From assembly GCF_003614885.1 (NCBI RefSeq), contig NZ_QZMS01000011.1, positions 1,240,001 to 1,304,000 of the forward strand: 64,000 bases of DNA, read 5' to 3'. Below, piece after piece: positions 56,707 to 64,000 of this stretch. The notes under the pieces are model-generated. The model searched no databases. It was not told the origin of the DNA and saw only the letters and a program-made list of their open reading frames with translations. Position 1 is the stretch's first letter. Each line of letters opens with the position of its first letter. Both the position numbers and the translations under genes were made by a program. This stretch comes from Photobacterium salinisoli (GTDB lineage: Bacteria > Pseudomonadota > Gammaproteobacteria > Enterobacterales > Vibrionaceae).

Positions 56707-57615
56707 ATGCGATTGATGATGACACACACCCTGATTGCCACGGGGATTATGCTGGCCAGCAGTTCAGTGTTTGCTGCTGTGGCCGTTGAAAAAGAGCTGA
56801 ATGTTATGGTCAGTGAGTTGGCCAGTGCGCAAGACAAGTCTGTCCAATTGATTGAAAAAGGCGATATTCAGGCAGCCATGATCGCCAATGAAGCCAGCCT
56901 GGGAATCAGTTCCCGCAAATGGCTGGATAGTGAAATGGCCTTGTTTGAGAATAAATTCGGTTATCGACCGGTACAGATATTCTTTACTTATGATGCGGTT
57001 TCAATTCTCGTCAATAAAGATAACCCCGTAAGAGCCATGACGATGGGGCAACTGAAACAAATTTTTGGCTGTCAGGATTCACCTCAGAAACTGGACTGGC
57101 GCCAGTTGCCGGATCATCAGAATGAGGATTTTTCAACGGCCGTGCCCTATGCCGTGTCAGGTGAGCTGGATACACACTTAAATTTCTCTAAGCTGGTGGA
57201 TTGCGGCAGTGAGCAGTATCTGGCGACACAATTTCTCAGTAGTCACGATGAAATGAACGATAAGATCCGCCGTGATATCAATGCAATCGGCTACTCCGTT
57301 TTGCCTGATGTGCCCGATGACCTGAAGCGTATTGCCATTTTGGATGACAGAGGTAAAGCCTTCACAATAGATCCGGAAACCGTGCTGTCGGGCCGATATC
57401 CATTGGCTAATGTCTATTTTCTGTCACTTAATATTCCACCCAAACAGAAAGGGCTGACAAGTGAGCAACAACAACTGGTTGACCTGACGTTTAACCAGGA
57501 TAACCAGTCAATAATTGAAAAGCATGGTTTCCTGCCGCTGCCAGAAGAAGCGGTGCATAGAAATCAGGTCAAGTTAAAGCAGGTATTGCCTATGGTTGTC
57601 GGCGGATATAAGTAG
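56707..57615 (+). CDS. PstS-like periplasmic substrate-binding domain protein
   Basis: A 302-residue exported protein (signal peptide ending VFA before AVAVE). Phrases typical of the phosphate-binding PstS-like family include AMIANEASLGISSRKW, VQIFFTYDAVSILVNKDNP, MTMGQLKQIFGC and INAIGYSVLPDVP. It has no transporter genes beside it, so uptake is unlikely. Its place at the end of the adhesin operon suggests a sensing or assembly role. The start codon is set at 56707; the ATG at 56716 is an alternative. A strong hairpin follows. Confidence 0.75.
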   Translation: MRLMMTHTLIATGIMLASSSVFAAVAVEKELNVMVSELASAQDKSVQLIEKGDIQAAMIANEASLGISSRKWLDSEMALFENKFGYRPVQIFFTYDAVSILVNKDNPVRAMTMGQLKQIFGCQDSPQKLDWRQLPDHQNEDFSTAVPYAVSGELDTHLNFSKLVDCGSEQYLATQFLSSHDEMNDKIRRDINAIGYSVLPDVPDDLKRIAILDDRGKAFTIDPETVLSGRYPLANVYFLSLNIPPKQKGLTSEQQQLVDLTFNQDNQSIIEKHGFLPLPEEAVHRNQVKLKQVLPMVVGGYK

Positions 57616-57631
57616 CTATTGAACAGAAGCA

Positions 57632-57668
57632 GCGTAACAGCCTTAGCAAAATGAGAAGGCTGTTACGC
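57632..57668. terminator. Long hairpin between convergent adhesin operon and GGDEF gene
   Basis: A perfect 13-bp stem, GCGTAACAGCCTT (57632-57644) with AAGGCTGTTACGC (57656-57668), around an 11-base loop. The T tract is short, but stem strength and position between gene ends at 57615 (+) and 57697 (-) support termination in both directions. Confidence 0.7.
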
Positions 57669-57696
57669 TTGCAAACAGAGAGTGGAGACAGGTGTT

Positions 57697-58935
57697 TTAC
57701 ACCACCTGATTTCGGCCGTTTTGCTTAGCTTTATACAGTGCTTTGTCAGCCACTTTTAACACGTTAGCGGTTCTGGAGTCTTCCAGGCTGTCTGCAACAC
57801 CAATACTGACGGTAATTTGTACCACTTCGGATTGTTTGCTCTTACCGCGTTTTCGTTTGCCGTCTTCATCATCAGAAGGCCGTTTCTCAAAATCTCTGAT
57901 GTGCATAGGGTAACTTGCTATGGCTTCACGTAATTCTTCAAGAGCATCAAGACACTGATTTTTGGTTTTCCCCTTAATTAAGATGGTGAACTCTTCACCA
58001 CCATAACGGTAAACATCCGCTTTAATGTTGATATTAAGGAGTAGCTGGGCAACCAAACGCAGTACATCATCACCCGTCTTATGGCCGAATTTATCATTGA
58101 ATTTTTTGAAGTGATCGACATCCAGCATGGCCAGTGTGTATGTGCGGCCAAGGTGCTTTAACTCAGTTTCCATTGCCCGGCGTCCGGGTATGCCCGTCAG
58201 CGGGTCAATGAAAGCCAATTCATGCGAACAGGAAATCAGATTCAGCAAAAGCAGGCTGGAAGCGGCTGTAAAGGCAACACTGGAAATATAGGGCTGCTGG
58301 AACTGAAATAGCGTTAACCCGGTAAACAGCAGGCAGATGAAGGTGGCCTGATCATAGCCTTGATTTCTTTTCAGAATAATAGAGGCACTGGCACAAGCCA
58401 GGGCAACAATCAGTATTATCAAGAGCAAAGGTAACGGAGAATAGTCACCGAGGGTATAAAAATACATCTGCCAGGTGGTGTTATATCGTTCAGGATTTAC
58501 ATGGTTGATCAGTAACCAGCCCCAGCAAAGCTGCAGGCCCAGAATGCTGAGATAGATCAAACCAAAGCGCGAGAAAAGCCGCCTTTCAGGAATGAAATGA
58601 AGTTGGAACAGGTTAAGCGGCAGAAGTACTGCCAGTAAAATATACGTCAGTCCGGTTTGCGATTGAGACAGTGGCGCCTGAAGGTTTTGCTGAATCAGAT
58701 AGTAGGCAAGCAGCATCAGCATCGCGCTGATCCCAGTCTTACTTTGATTGAATGGCTGACACAGCATCATTACCAAACTCAACAGTATGTAGGGAAGCAG
58801 TAGCAAAACATCAACGTGCTGCGACATGATAGCAACGATGTCGCTATGAGACGCAAAAGTGCCTGCCACAAGGGCCAAAGGCAAAGCGAAACGCATTTTG
58901 GCGTTTCTAAATACTGAAAATGAGAGTGTATGCAT
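57697..58935 (-). CDS. Membrane-anchored GGDEF diguanylate cyclase
   Basis: A 412-residue protein with about eight hydrophobic N-terminal segments (to about residue 230) acting as a membrane sensor domain, then a GGDEF domain with LDVDHFKKFND, FGHKTGDDVL and the active-site YRYGGEEF near 309. It should make c-di-GMP from two GTP. The usual RxxD inhibitory site is absent (KAD at that place). A highly charged insertion, rich in Asp, Lys and Arg, interrupts the domain before VTVSIGV. ATG 58935 with AGGGA upstream is chosen over TTG 58953. It converges on the adhesin operon. Confidence 0.85.
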   Translation of the reverse strand: MHTLSFSVFRNAKMRFALPLALVAGTFASHSDIVAIMSQHVDVLLLLPYILLSLVMMLCQPFNQSKTGISAMLMLLAYYLIQQNLQAPLSQSQTGLTYILLAVLLPLNLFQLHFIPERRLFSRFGLIYLSILGLQLCWGWLLINHVNPERYNTTWQMYFYTLGDYSPLPLLLIILIVALACASASIILKRNQGYDQATFICLLFTGLTLFQFQQPYISSVAFTAASSLLLLNLISCSHELAFIDPLTGIPGRRAMETELKHLGRTYTLAMLDVDHFKKFNDKFGHKTGDDVLRLVAQLLLNINIKADVYRYGGEEFTILIKGKTKNQCLDALEELREAIASYPMHIRDFEKRPSDDEDGKRKRGKSKQSEVVQITVSIGVADSLEDSRTANVLKVADKALYKAKQNGRNQVV

Positions 58936-59084
58936 TACAATATTCCCTATCAAGGAGATATCATAGCTAACTTAATGCTTAATCCCAACACATTTGAATG
59001 CTTGCACTCGATAAGTTTGGTCAATGAGTTTTTTTGATTCATGGGTCAGATATATGAAATTAATAAGCCCTGCATGGTTGTCAT

Positions 59085-59630
59085 TTAGGGTTTGCTAAAT
59101 AAAAACGGGAAAAGACGACGAATATCTTCCTCAGATAATCCATTCATTTTTTCAATATTGCGCTCAGGTATTCCTTCAGGATCAGGATAGTGAGCCAGCA
59201 CTTTTTCCATACTATCTTCACGAATCAGATGAAATATGGGGTATGGAGCACGGTTTGTCAGGTTTTCTGCGTCATCTGGTTTAGTCCCGTAAAAACAATA
59301 ATCAGGGTGAAAACTGGCTACCTGGTAAATGCCATCCCGGTCGCACTGCCTGATTAGGGCATCCACCATATCAAGAAACTGATTGTACTCGTCAAAATCC
59401 TGTAAAACGTTAGGGCATACAACAAGGCTTGTATCAAGATCACACACTGGTGTCTCATCTAAACGTATTAATTCCTGATAGATATTTTCCATCAGTGTTT
59501 CAAGAGAATCCGTCTCATAAATGGCAATGCGAATTTGTCCCTTTCTGCGTGGTTTTGCGGCAAACGGGCACAGATTTAAACCAATGACGACATTATCAAG
59601 CCATTGCTCAACGTTGTGAAGATACGACAT
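59085..59630 (-). CDS. DUF1415 family protein
   Basis: A 181-residue soluble protein of the DUF1415 family, recognised by VIGLNLCPFAAKPRRKGQIRI at about residues 15-35, SFHPDYCFYG and the NRAPYPIFHLIRE block. The conserved Cys and His residues could bind a metal, but no function is established. It lies between a GGDEF gene and rnb on the same strand, with a gap of about 80 bases and a hairpin separating it from rnb. Confidence 0.8.
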   Translation of the reverse strand: MSYLHNVEQWLDNVVIGLNLCPFAAKPRRKGQIRIAIYETDSLETLMENIYQELIRLDETPVCDLDTSLVVCPNVLQDFDEYNQFLDMVDALIRQCDRDGIYQVASFHPDYCFYGTKPDDAENLTNRAPYPIFHLIREDSMEKVLAHYPDPEGIPERNIEKMNGLSEEDIRRLFPFLFSKP

Positions 59631-59673
59631 GGAATACCAGAGTGTATGAACGACTAATCAGATTGGAGGGTGA

Positions 59674-59706
59674 AACCAGGTTGGAGTATTCCAACCTGGT
59701 TTTTGG
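59674..59706. terminator. Hairpin terminator after rnb
   Basis: AACCAGGTTGG (59674-59684) and CCAACCTGGTT (59691-59701) form an 11-bp stem with a six-base loop and a T5 tail on the plus strand (TTTTTGG). On the minus strand, where rnb ends, the tail is shorter (TTTC), so it may work both ways. Confidence 0.75.
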
Positions 59707-59711
59707 GGTTA

Positions 59712-61721
59712 TCACGCTTTTTCGGTTTCAGCCTGATTTTCTGCGGGTTCCTGAGTGTTAATCTCAGGGAATTGCTTCACAGGTTTGGCGACCAATTGAC
59801 GTGTTGTTTCACGTACTTCTGTCAGGATAATGTCGAAGTGATCGCCCAGCTGGAACTCGCGCACTTTATCGATATTAATGATACCCAGATCACCGTTGCA
59901 TTCGATGCGTTGCTTGTTGTCCAGGATCAGTGGCGCAGGAATAAAGGCTGAAGCCCCGTTTTCAAGCAAGCGAACACGCATGCCGGCGCGGTTGATGTCG
60001 AACACTTCTGCGGTGAAGACAGAACCTTCCTGAACGGCGTCTTTTAGCAGGCGAACATATAGCCAGTCAGCCACATCACGCTCTGCCATGCGGTGGTTAC
60101 GGCGGTGCGTGGCAATTTCCTCACCAATATTATCATCTGGCGTTTGTGTTGGCGCATTGCCGGAAATGACCGCTTTCAGCATCCGGTGGTTGATCATATC
60201 GCCATATTTACGAATCGGAGATGTCCATGTTGCGTAGACATCCAGGCCCATTGCGAAATGCGGAGCAGGCGTATTACCCACTTCACTGTAGGCCTGGAAT
60301 TTGCGCAGTCGGTTATCCAGATAAGTGGTATCCAGTGTGTTCAGCCAACGGCGCAGGGCGCTAAATCCTTCCAGGGTTAACAACTGCTCTTTTTCGAATG
60401 GTGCTTCTGCATTGGTCAGGAAGTCCATGGCGGTATCGAGTTTTTCAGGATTGAAGCCAGCATGGGTGTTATACACACCTTTGCCGAATTTTTCCTGAAG
60501 CACACGACCGGCACAGATATTCGCGGTAATCATGGCTTCTTCAATCATTCGGTTTGCAGTGCGACGAGGATCGGTATGTATAGCGATCACATCGTTGTCT
60601 TCACTCAATTCGAAGCGGTAGTCCGGACGATCCGGGAAGACCACGGCGTTATTGCTGCGCCATTCGCTGCGGGCGTTGGCAAAAGCCTGCAGAGCTCGTA
60701 CCTGCTCATCAATAACGGCTGAAGGTGACCAGTTTGCTGAGCTGCCATTTTCCAGATAGTCGGAGACATCATCGTAGCTTAAACGGCCCTGCGAACGAAT
60801 CCATGCCGCAAAGAAAGTAATGTCATCGCCAATCACACCGTCTTTATCAACCGTCACACGGCAACACAGGGCAGGGCGTTTCTCATTCTCCATCAGAGAA
60901 CAAAGTTCATCACTCAATTCACGTGGCAACATCGGGATGTTGCGGCCTGGCAGGTAAATGGTGAAGCCGCGTTCGCGAGCTTCCTTATCCATTTCATTGC
61001 CAACTTCGATGTAAGACGTCGGATCGGCAATGGCTATGGTGATTTCGAAGCTGCCATCCTCTTTCGCTACGGTATAAATGGCATCGTCCATGTCTTTGGT
61101 TGATTCGCCATCAATAGTAATGAAAGGTATTTCAGTCAGGTCTTCACGTGTCAGGCCTTCTTCAAGCATGTTCCAGCTCGCTTGCGGAGCAGGCTCTGCA
61201 TTAGGAAGATCATGGCGTGCCAGCGTGACCCACCAAGGGGCAATTTTATCTTCGCTATCAGTAATTTTTTCGTTGATTTCACAGAAGAAAGTCTTGTTAT
61301 CGCCAACAAGCGGGTGGCGAGTCAGATGAGCAACAACCCAGTCACCTTCTTTCAGGGTTTCAGGGTTTAATCCCTTGACTGTGCGTGCTTTGATAGCGTC
61401 TTTCAGCTGTGGATGATCCGGAACAACATTCAGGCGGTCTTTGATCAGTTTGACGCGGCCAATAAAGCGGGTCATGAACTGTTCAACCAATTCTTGCGGC
61501 TCAGCAACTTCACGCTCTTTTTCTGTACGAATAACCGCAACAACACGATCGCCGTGCATTACCTTTTTCATATAGTTAGGTGGAATGAAGATACTTTCTT
61601 TTCCATCGACTTCCAGAAAACCAAAACCGCGGTCTGTGGCTTTGATTTGGCCTTCCTTCTTAGGAAGCGACTCTTGAATTTGTTTTTTCAGTTGTGCTAA
61701 AAGCGGATTATCTTGAAACAT
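59712..61721 (-). CDS. rnb: Exoribonuclease II
   Basis: A processive 3'-5' exoribonuclease that degrades unstructured RNA. The 669 residues have two N-terminal cold-shock-type domains ([15 protein letters not shown]), the RNB catalytic domain with the aspartate cluster in [14 protein letters not shown], the RNA clamp region [15 protein letters not shown] and [18 protein letters not shown], and a C-terminal S1 domain ([18 protein letters not shown]). ATG 61721 (MFQDNPLL) is the standard start; a longer frame to 61859 lacks support. Length and order match E. coli RNase II and not RNase R. Confidence 0.93.
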   Translation of the reverse strand: MFQDNPLLAQLKKQIQESLPKKEGQIKATDRGFGFLEVDGKESIFIPPNYMKKVMHGDRVVAVIRTEKEREVAEPQELVEQFMTRFIGRVKLIKDRLNVVPDHPQLKDAIKARTVKGLNPETLKEGDWVVAHLTRHPLVGDNKTFFCEINEKITDSEDKIAPWWVTLARHDLPNAEPAPQASWNMLEEGLTREDLTEIPFITIDGESTKDMDDAIYTVAKEDGSFEITIAIADPTSYIEVGNEMDKEARERGFTIYLPGRNIPMLPRELSDELCSLMENEKRPALCCRVTVDKDGVIGDDITFFAAWIRSQGRLSYDDVSDYLENGSSANWSPSAVIDEQVRALQAFANARSEWRSNNAVVFPDRPDYRFELSEDNDVIAIHTDPRRTANRMIEEAMITANICAGRVLQEKFGKGVYNTHAGFNPEKLDTAMDFLTNAEAPFEKEQLLTLEGFSALRRWLNTLDTTYLDNRLRKFQAYSEVGNTPAPHFAMGLDVYATWTSPIRKYGDMINHRMLKAVISGNAPTQTPDDNIGEEIATHRRNHRMAERDVADWLYVRLLKDAVQEGSVFTAEVFDINRAGMRVRLLENGASAFIPAPLILDNKQRIECNGDLGIINIDKVREFQLGDHFDIILTEVRETTRQLVAKPVKQFPEINTQEPAENQAETEKA

Positions 61722-62133
61722 TATGCCTGGTCCCGGATTATGAACCGTCACACTATACGTATTAACAGGCTCAAAACCAAGGGTAATCCTACTTTTCCGG
61801 CTTTCACTGTTAAGAAGGGCTGCGTGTGTTGTTGAGAAAACTATGCATCCTGCAGGCACTTAGGTCTTGAAGGTGTGGATGATCATTTGTCTGATAAATG
61901 ACATAACGACTTAATATACAATGATATATGTATCAGTAGGCACTGGGGCTTTTCTGGCGGCATAACGAACATTAATTGTTCATATTAATGATTGGTCACA
62001 AATGTTGCAGAAAGTTATCCTTCAATATTTCGAAGTGTGCACCTGAGGTCGTTATTATTTTCAATCTGGAGTATTTTGTACTCTGTTCTACCCACGATGA
62101 AGTGACAAGACAGATAATCGCGTAAGGAAAAGC
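61722..62133. promoter_or_regulatory. Divergent rnb / GAF-GGDEF promoter region
   Basis: About 410 bases with no gene. A+T-rich sequence at 61905-61940 and a perfect inverted repeat CATTAAT (61970-61976) with ATTAATG (61984-61990), seven bases apart, could be promoter and operator elements. No transcription start was resolved. Confidence 0.4.
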
Positions 62134-63870
62134 ATGCCGTTTAAACTCAACGATGAGTTGGATAAACTCGTTGATACGCTTGCCCGTCAGGCAAACATGG
62201 AGCGTTGGTGCCATCGTTTGCTTTCAACGCTGCATCATATGCTGGATTTAACCTATCTGACTTTACTTGTTGAGCATGAAGGCCAGTCGAAAGTGCTGGC
62301 GAGCTGGATGGGGAATGAAGAGTTTAAGTACTACCTGCACCCTTTATCGTTATCGAATTACAATGGCGTACCGTCAGAGTTACTTTTAGAATCAAAACAA
62401 TCCCGCAGGGCCGTTTCTGCACAATCTGCAACACCGTTTAAAGCCATCTGGAAAGATCAGCCAGGTGATTGGCGCCGGGTGATTTTTCCGATCATTATGC
62501 ACGAAAAAGCCGTTGCCTATTTATACGCAGAAACGCCGACCCCAGAACGCCTGGATGACAACCTTAAAGCCTTCGAGCGAGTGTTGTTATTGATAGCGTC
62601 TGATATCAGTGTACATATGCTGCGGGAAGAAGCACTGACCCATAATATCAGTCGGCGCAGTGTTGAAGCTGAACTGGAAGTGCGCAACTACTCGCTCAGA
62701 GAATATTTATCTTTATTAAAGCAGTTACATGAAGTCACGCTGGCACTTGCGGAATCTAACGATCTGGATTGTTTGTACAGAACCGCGATAGAAATGGGCC
62801 GGCAAAAGCTGGGTATCGATCGGTTAGCTATCTTTCTGACAGATATGCAGCAGTACACCATGCAGGGGACGTATGGCACTGATCCTCAGGGCAACGTTGT
62901 GTCCCGCCGCACTTTTGTTAACGATATTCCCGATCATCCGCTGGTCCATGAAGCACTCAGCCGCAAAGACGTGGTCGTTGTTAAGGAAAATGCGCCTCTT
63001 TATTACGGTACGCAGCAGGTTGGTACAGGCTGGAATGCCATGATCTCAATGTGGAACAGTGATAACTGTATTGGCTGGATTGCAGCAGATAACCTAATTA
63101 GCCAGCGAAGCCTGACTGATCACCAGAAAGAAATCATGAAATTATTTGGTGCGGCGCTGGGCCAGCAAATCGTGATTAAGCAAAGTCATGAAGCCTTGAC
63201 CAAGCTGAATGCTGAACTTGAACAGCGTGTGCATTTACGCACCCAGGAATTGCAGCAAACAAACAAGGCATTAGAAGATGCTAACCGGCGGCTGGAAGCC
63301 TGGTCCATGCAAGATGGCCTGACCGGCGTGGCAAACAGGCGCTTTTTTGATCTGACGTTGAAGCGATACTGGCAAGTGGCCACACGCAGAAAGTTACCGC
63401 TAAGCATTATTATTCTGGATGTGGATCATTTTAAATCTTTTAATGACACCTATGGGCATCAGAGAGGCGATGTGTGTCTTAAACAGGTCGCAGTGACATT
63501 AGACAATATAGTGAACCGCTATGAGAAAGCGGTATTCAGTCGCTATGGCGGCGAAGAGTTTGTCTGTCTTGTGCCGGAAATGGATGCTGAGTCGCTCAGG
63601 CTGCTGGCTGAGGAAATGCTTGATGCCGTCAATCAGTTAAAGATCCCGCATTCTGGTACACGTCAAGGGGTTATCAGTATCAGTATGGGTCTGTATTCCA
63701 GAGTGCCAACGGAAGACATTCAGGAAGAGGTGCTCTTAGCAGGAGCAGATCAGGGGTTATATCTCGCGAAACAAGGTGGCAGGAATCAATATTTTCAATG
63801 GGATGAGAACCAGTATGCCCAGAAAACTTGTCAGGGTGTACATATCGCAAGCTGTTTGAATAATAAATAA
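62134..63870 (+). CDS. GAF-GAF-GGDEF diguanylate cyclase
   Basis: A 578-residue cytoplasmic signalling protein with no membrane helix. Two GAF-like sensor domains can be placed at about 20-165 and 205-345, joined by a helix; a coiled coil follows (LTKLNAELEQRVHLRTQELQ is at about 355-375), then a GGDEF domain from about 390 to 560. The domain has LDVDHFKSFNDTYG, and active-site SRYGGEEF near 472. No RxxD inhibitory site is seen. It should make c-di-GMP in response to a small molecule or redox signal. AAGGAAAAG lies upstream of the ATG. Confidence 0.85.
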   Translation: MPFKLNDELDKLVDTLARQANMERWCHRLLSTLHHMLDLTYLTLLVEHEGQSKVLASWMGNEEFKYYLHPLSLSNYNGVPSELLLESKQSRRAVSAQSATPFKAIWKDQPGDWRRVIFPIIMHEKAVAYLYAETPTPERLDDNLKAFERVLLLIASDISVHMLREEALTHNISRRSVEAELEVRNYSLREYLSLLKQLHEVTLALAESNDLDCLYRTAIEMGRQKLGIDRLAIFLTDMQQYTMQGTYGTDPQGNVVSRRTFVNDIPDHPLVHEALSRKDVVVVKENAPLYYGTQQVGTGWNAMISMWNSDNCIGWIAADNLISQRSLTDHQKEIMKLFGAALGQQIVIKQSHEALTKLNAELEQRVHLRTQELQQTNKALEDANRRLEAWSMQDGLTGVANRRFFDLTLKRYWQVATRRKLPLSIIILDVDHFKSFNDTYGHQRGDVCLKQVAVTLDNIVNRYEKAVFSRYGGEEFVCLVPEMDAESLRLLAEEMLDAVNQLKIPHSGTRQGVISISMGLYSRVPTEDIQEEVLLAGADQGLYLAKQGGRNQYFQWDENQYAQKTCQGVHIASCLNNK

Positions 63871-64000
63871 TTGCTTAAGTTATAATTTGTGACAGCAATC
63901 AATTTTTTCTGGTAATTTCGACTTGAATAGCGCACAATGCGCGCCTTAGTCGAGGCCCATGCTTGTGGATACAGTTGCTGAACCGTGTTAAAGGCAAAGG
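63871..64000. other. Right edge, no gene recognised
   Basis: The last 130 bases show no coding frame of note. There is a T-rich segment near 63902-63911 and a short GCGC-ACAAT-GCGC pair near 63935. This is probably the upstream region of a gene beyond the window. Confidence 0.3.

Overview
The window reads as a chromosomal segment of a marine gammaproteobacterium of the Vibrionaceae type (Photobacterium, Grimontia or Vibrio-like). This is inferred from gene content: a divergent hdfR/maoP pair, CheV, a Fur-box fumC operon, split maltose genes with MalT-like boxes, DUF1415, RNase II, many GGDEF/EAL proteins and a type I secreted giant adhesin. No rRNA, tRNA, CRISPR array or insertion sequence was recognised.

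Layout. 1-5.8 kb: a truncated plsC, an NlpC/P60 lipoprotein, a YbaK-type editing protein, and a two-gene unit of an ATP-grasp ligase plus an N-formylglutamate amidohydrolase/DUF1704 fusion, followed by maoP and divergent hdfR. 6-16.2 kb: mostly housekeeping and signalling genes (yjjG, cheV, an accessory trpS with a tryptophan-codon leader peptide, yceJ-yceI, an EAL protein, and a Fur-box fagA-like/fumC unit). 16.3-19.5 kb: glgX-like debranching enzyme and lamB maltoporin. 20.1-33.6 kb: an accessory island. It holds a tightly packed set of exported proteins (rhodanese, ferric-reductase-like membrane protein, beta-propeller, FlgD-Ig proteins, CBM/PKD protein) that leads into a Sec-exported RHS/YD-repeat toxin and its immunity gene. 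Two displaced RHS tip/immunity cassettes and an extra copy of the RHS core follow. 34.1-39.6 kb: malK divergent from malEFG, with MalT-like boxes between them. 40.0-57.6 kb: a LapA/BapA-like operon with a 3,749-residue adhesin, its ABC/HlyD/TolC type I exporter, an OmpA-like lipoprotein and a PstS-like binding protein. 57.7-63.9 kb: a membrane GGDEF protein, a DUF1415 protein, RNase II and a GAF-GAF-GGDEF protein.

How it works together. lamB, malEFGK and glgX would import and debranch maltodextrins. The adhesin operon with several c-di-GMP enzymes points to surface attachment. The RHS island looks like an interbacterial toxin locus in which shared core DNA lets silent tips be swapped in by recombination. 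The strongest candidates for undescribed biology are the RHS island with its exported partner proteins, the tryptophan-leader control of the accessory trpS, the ATP-grasp/DUF1704 unit, and the adhesin operon that lacks a visible LapG/LapD pair. All family assignments were made by reading the sequence; no database search was run.
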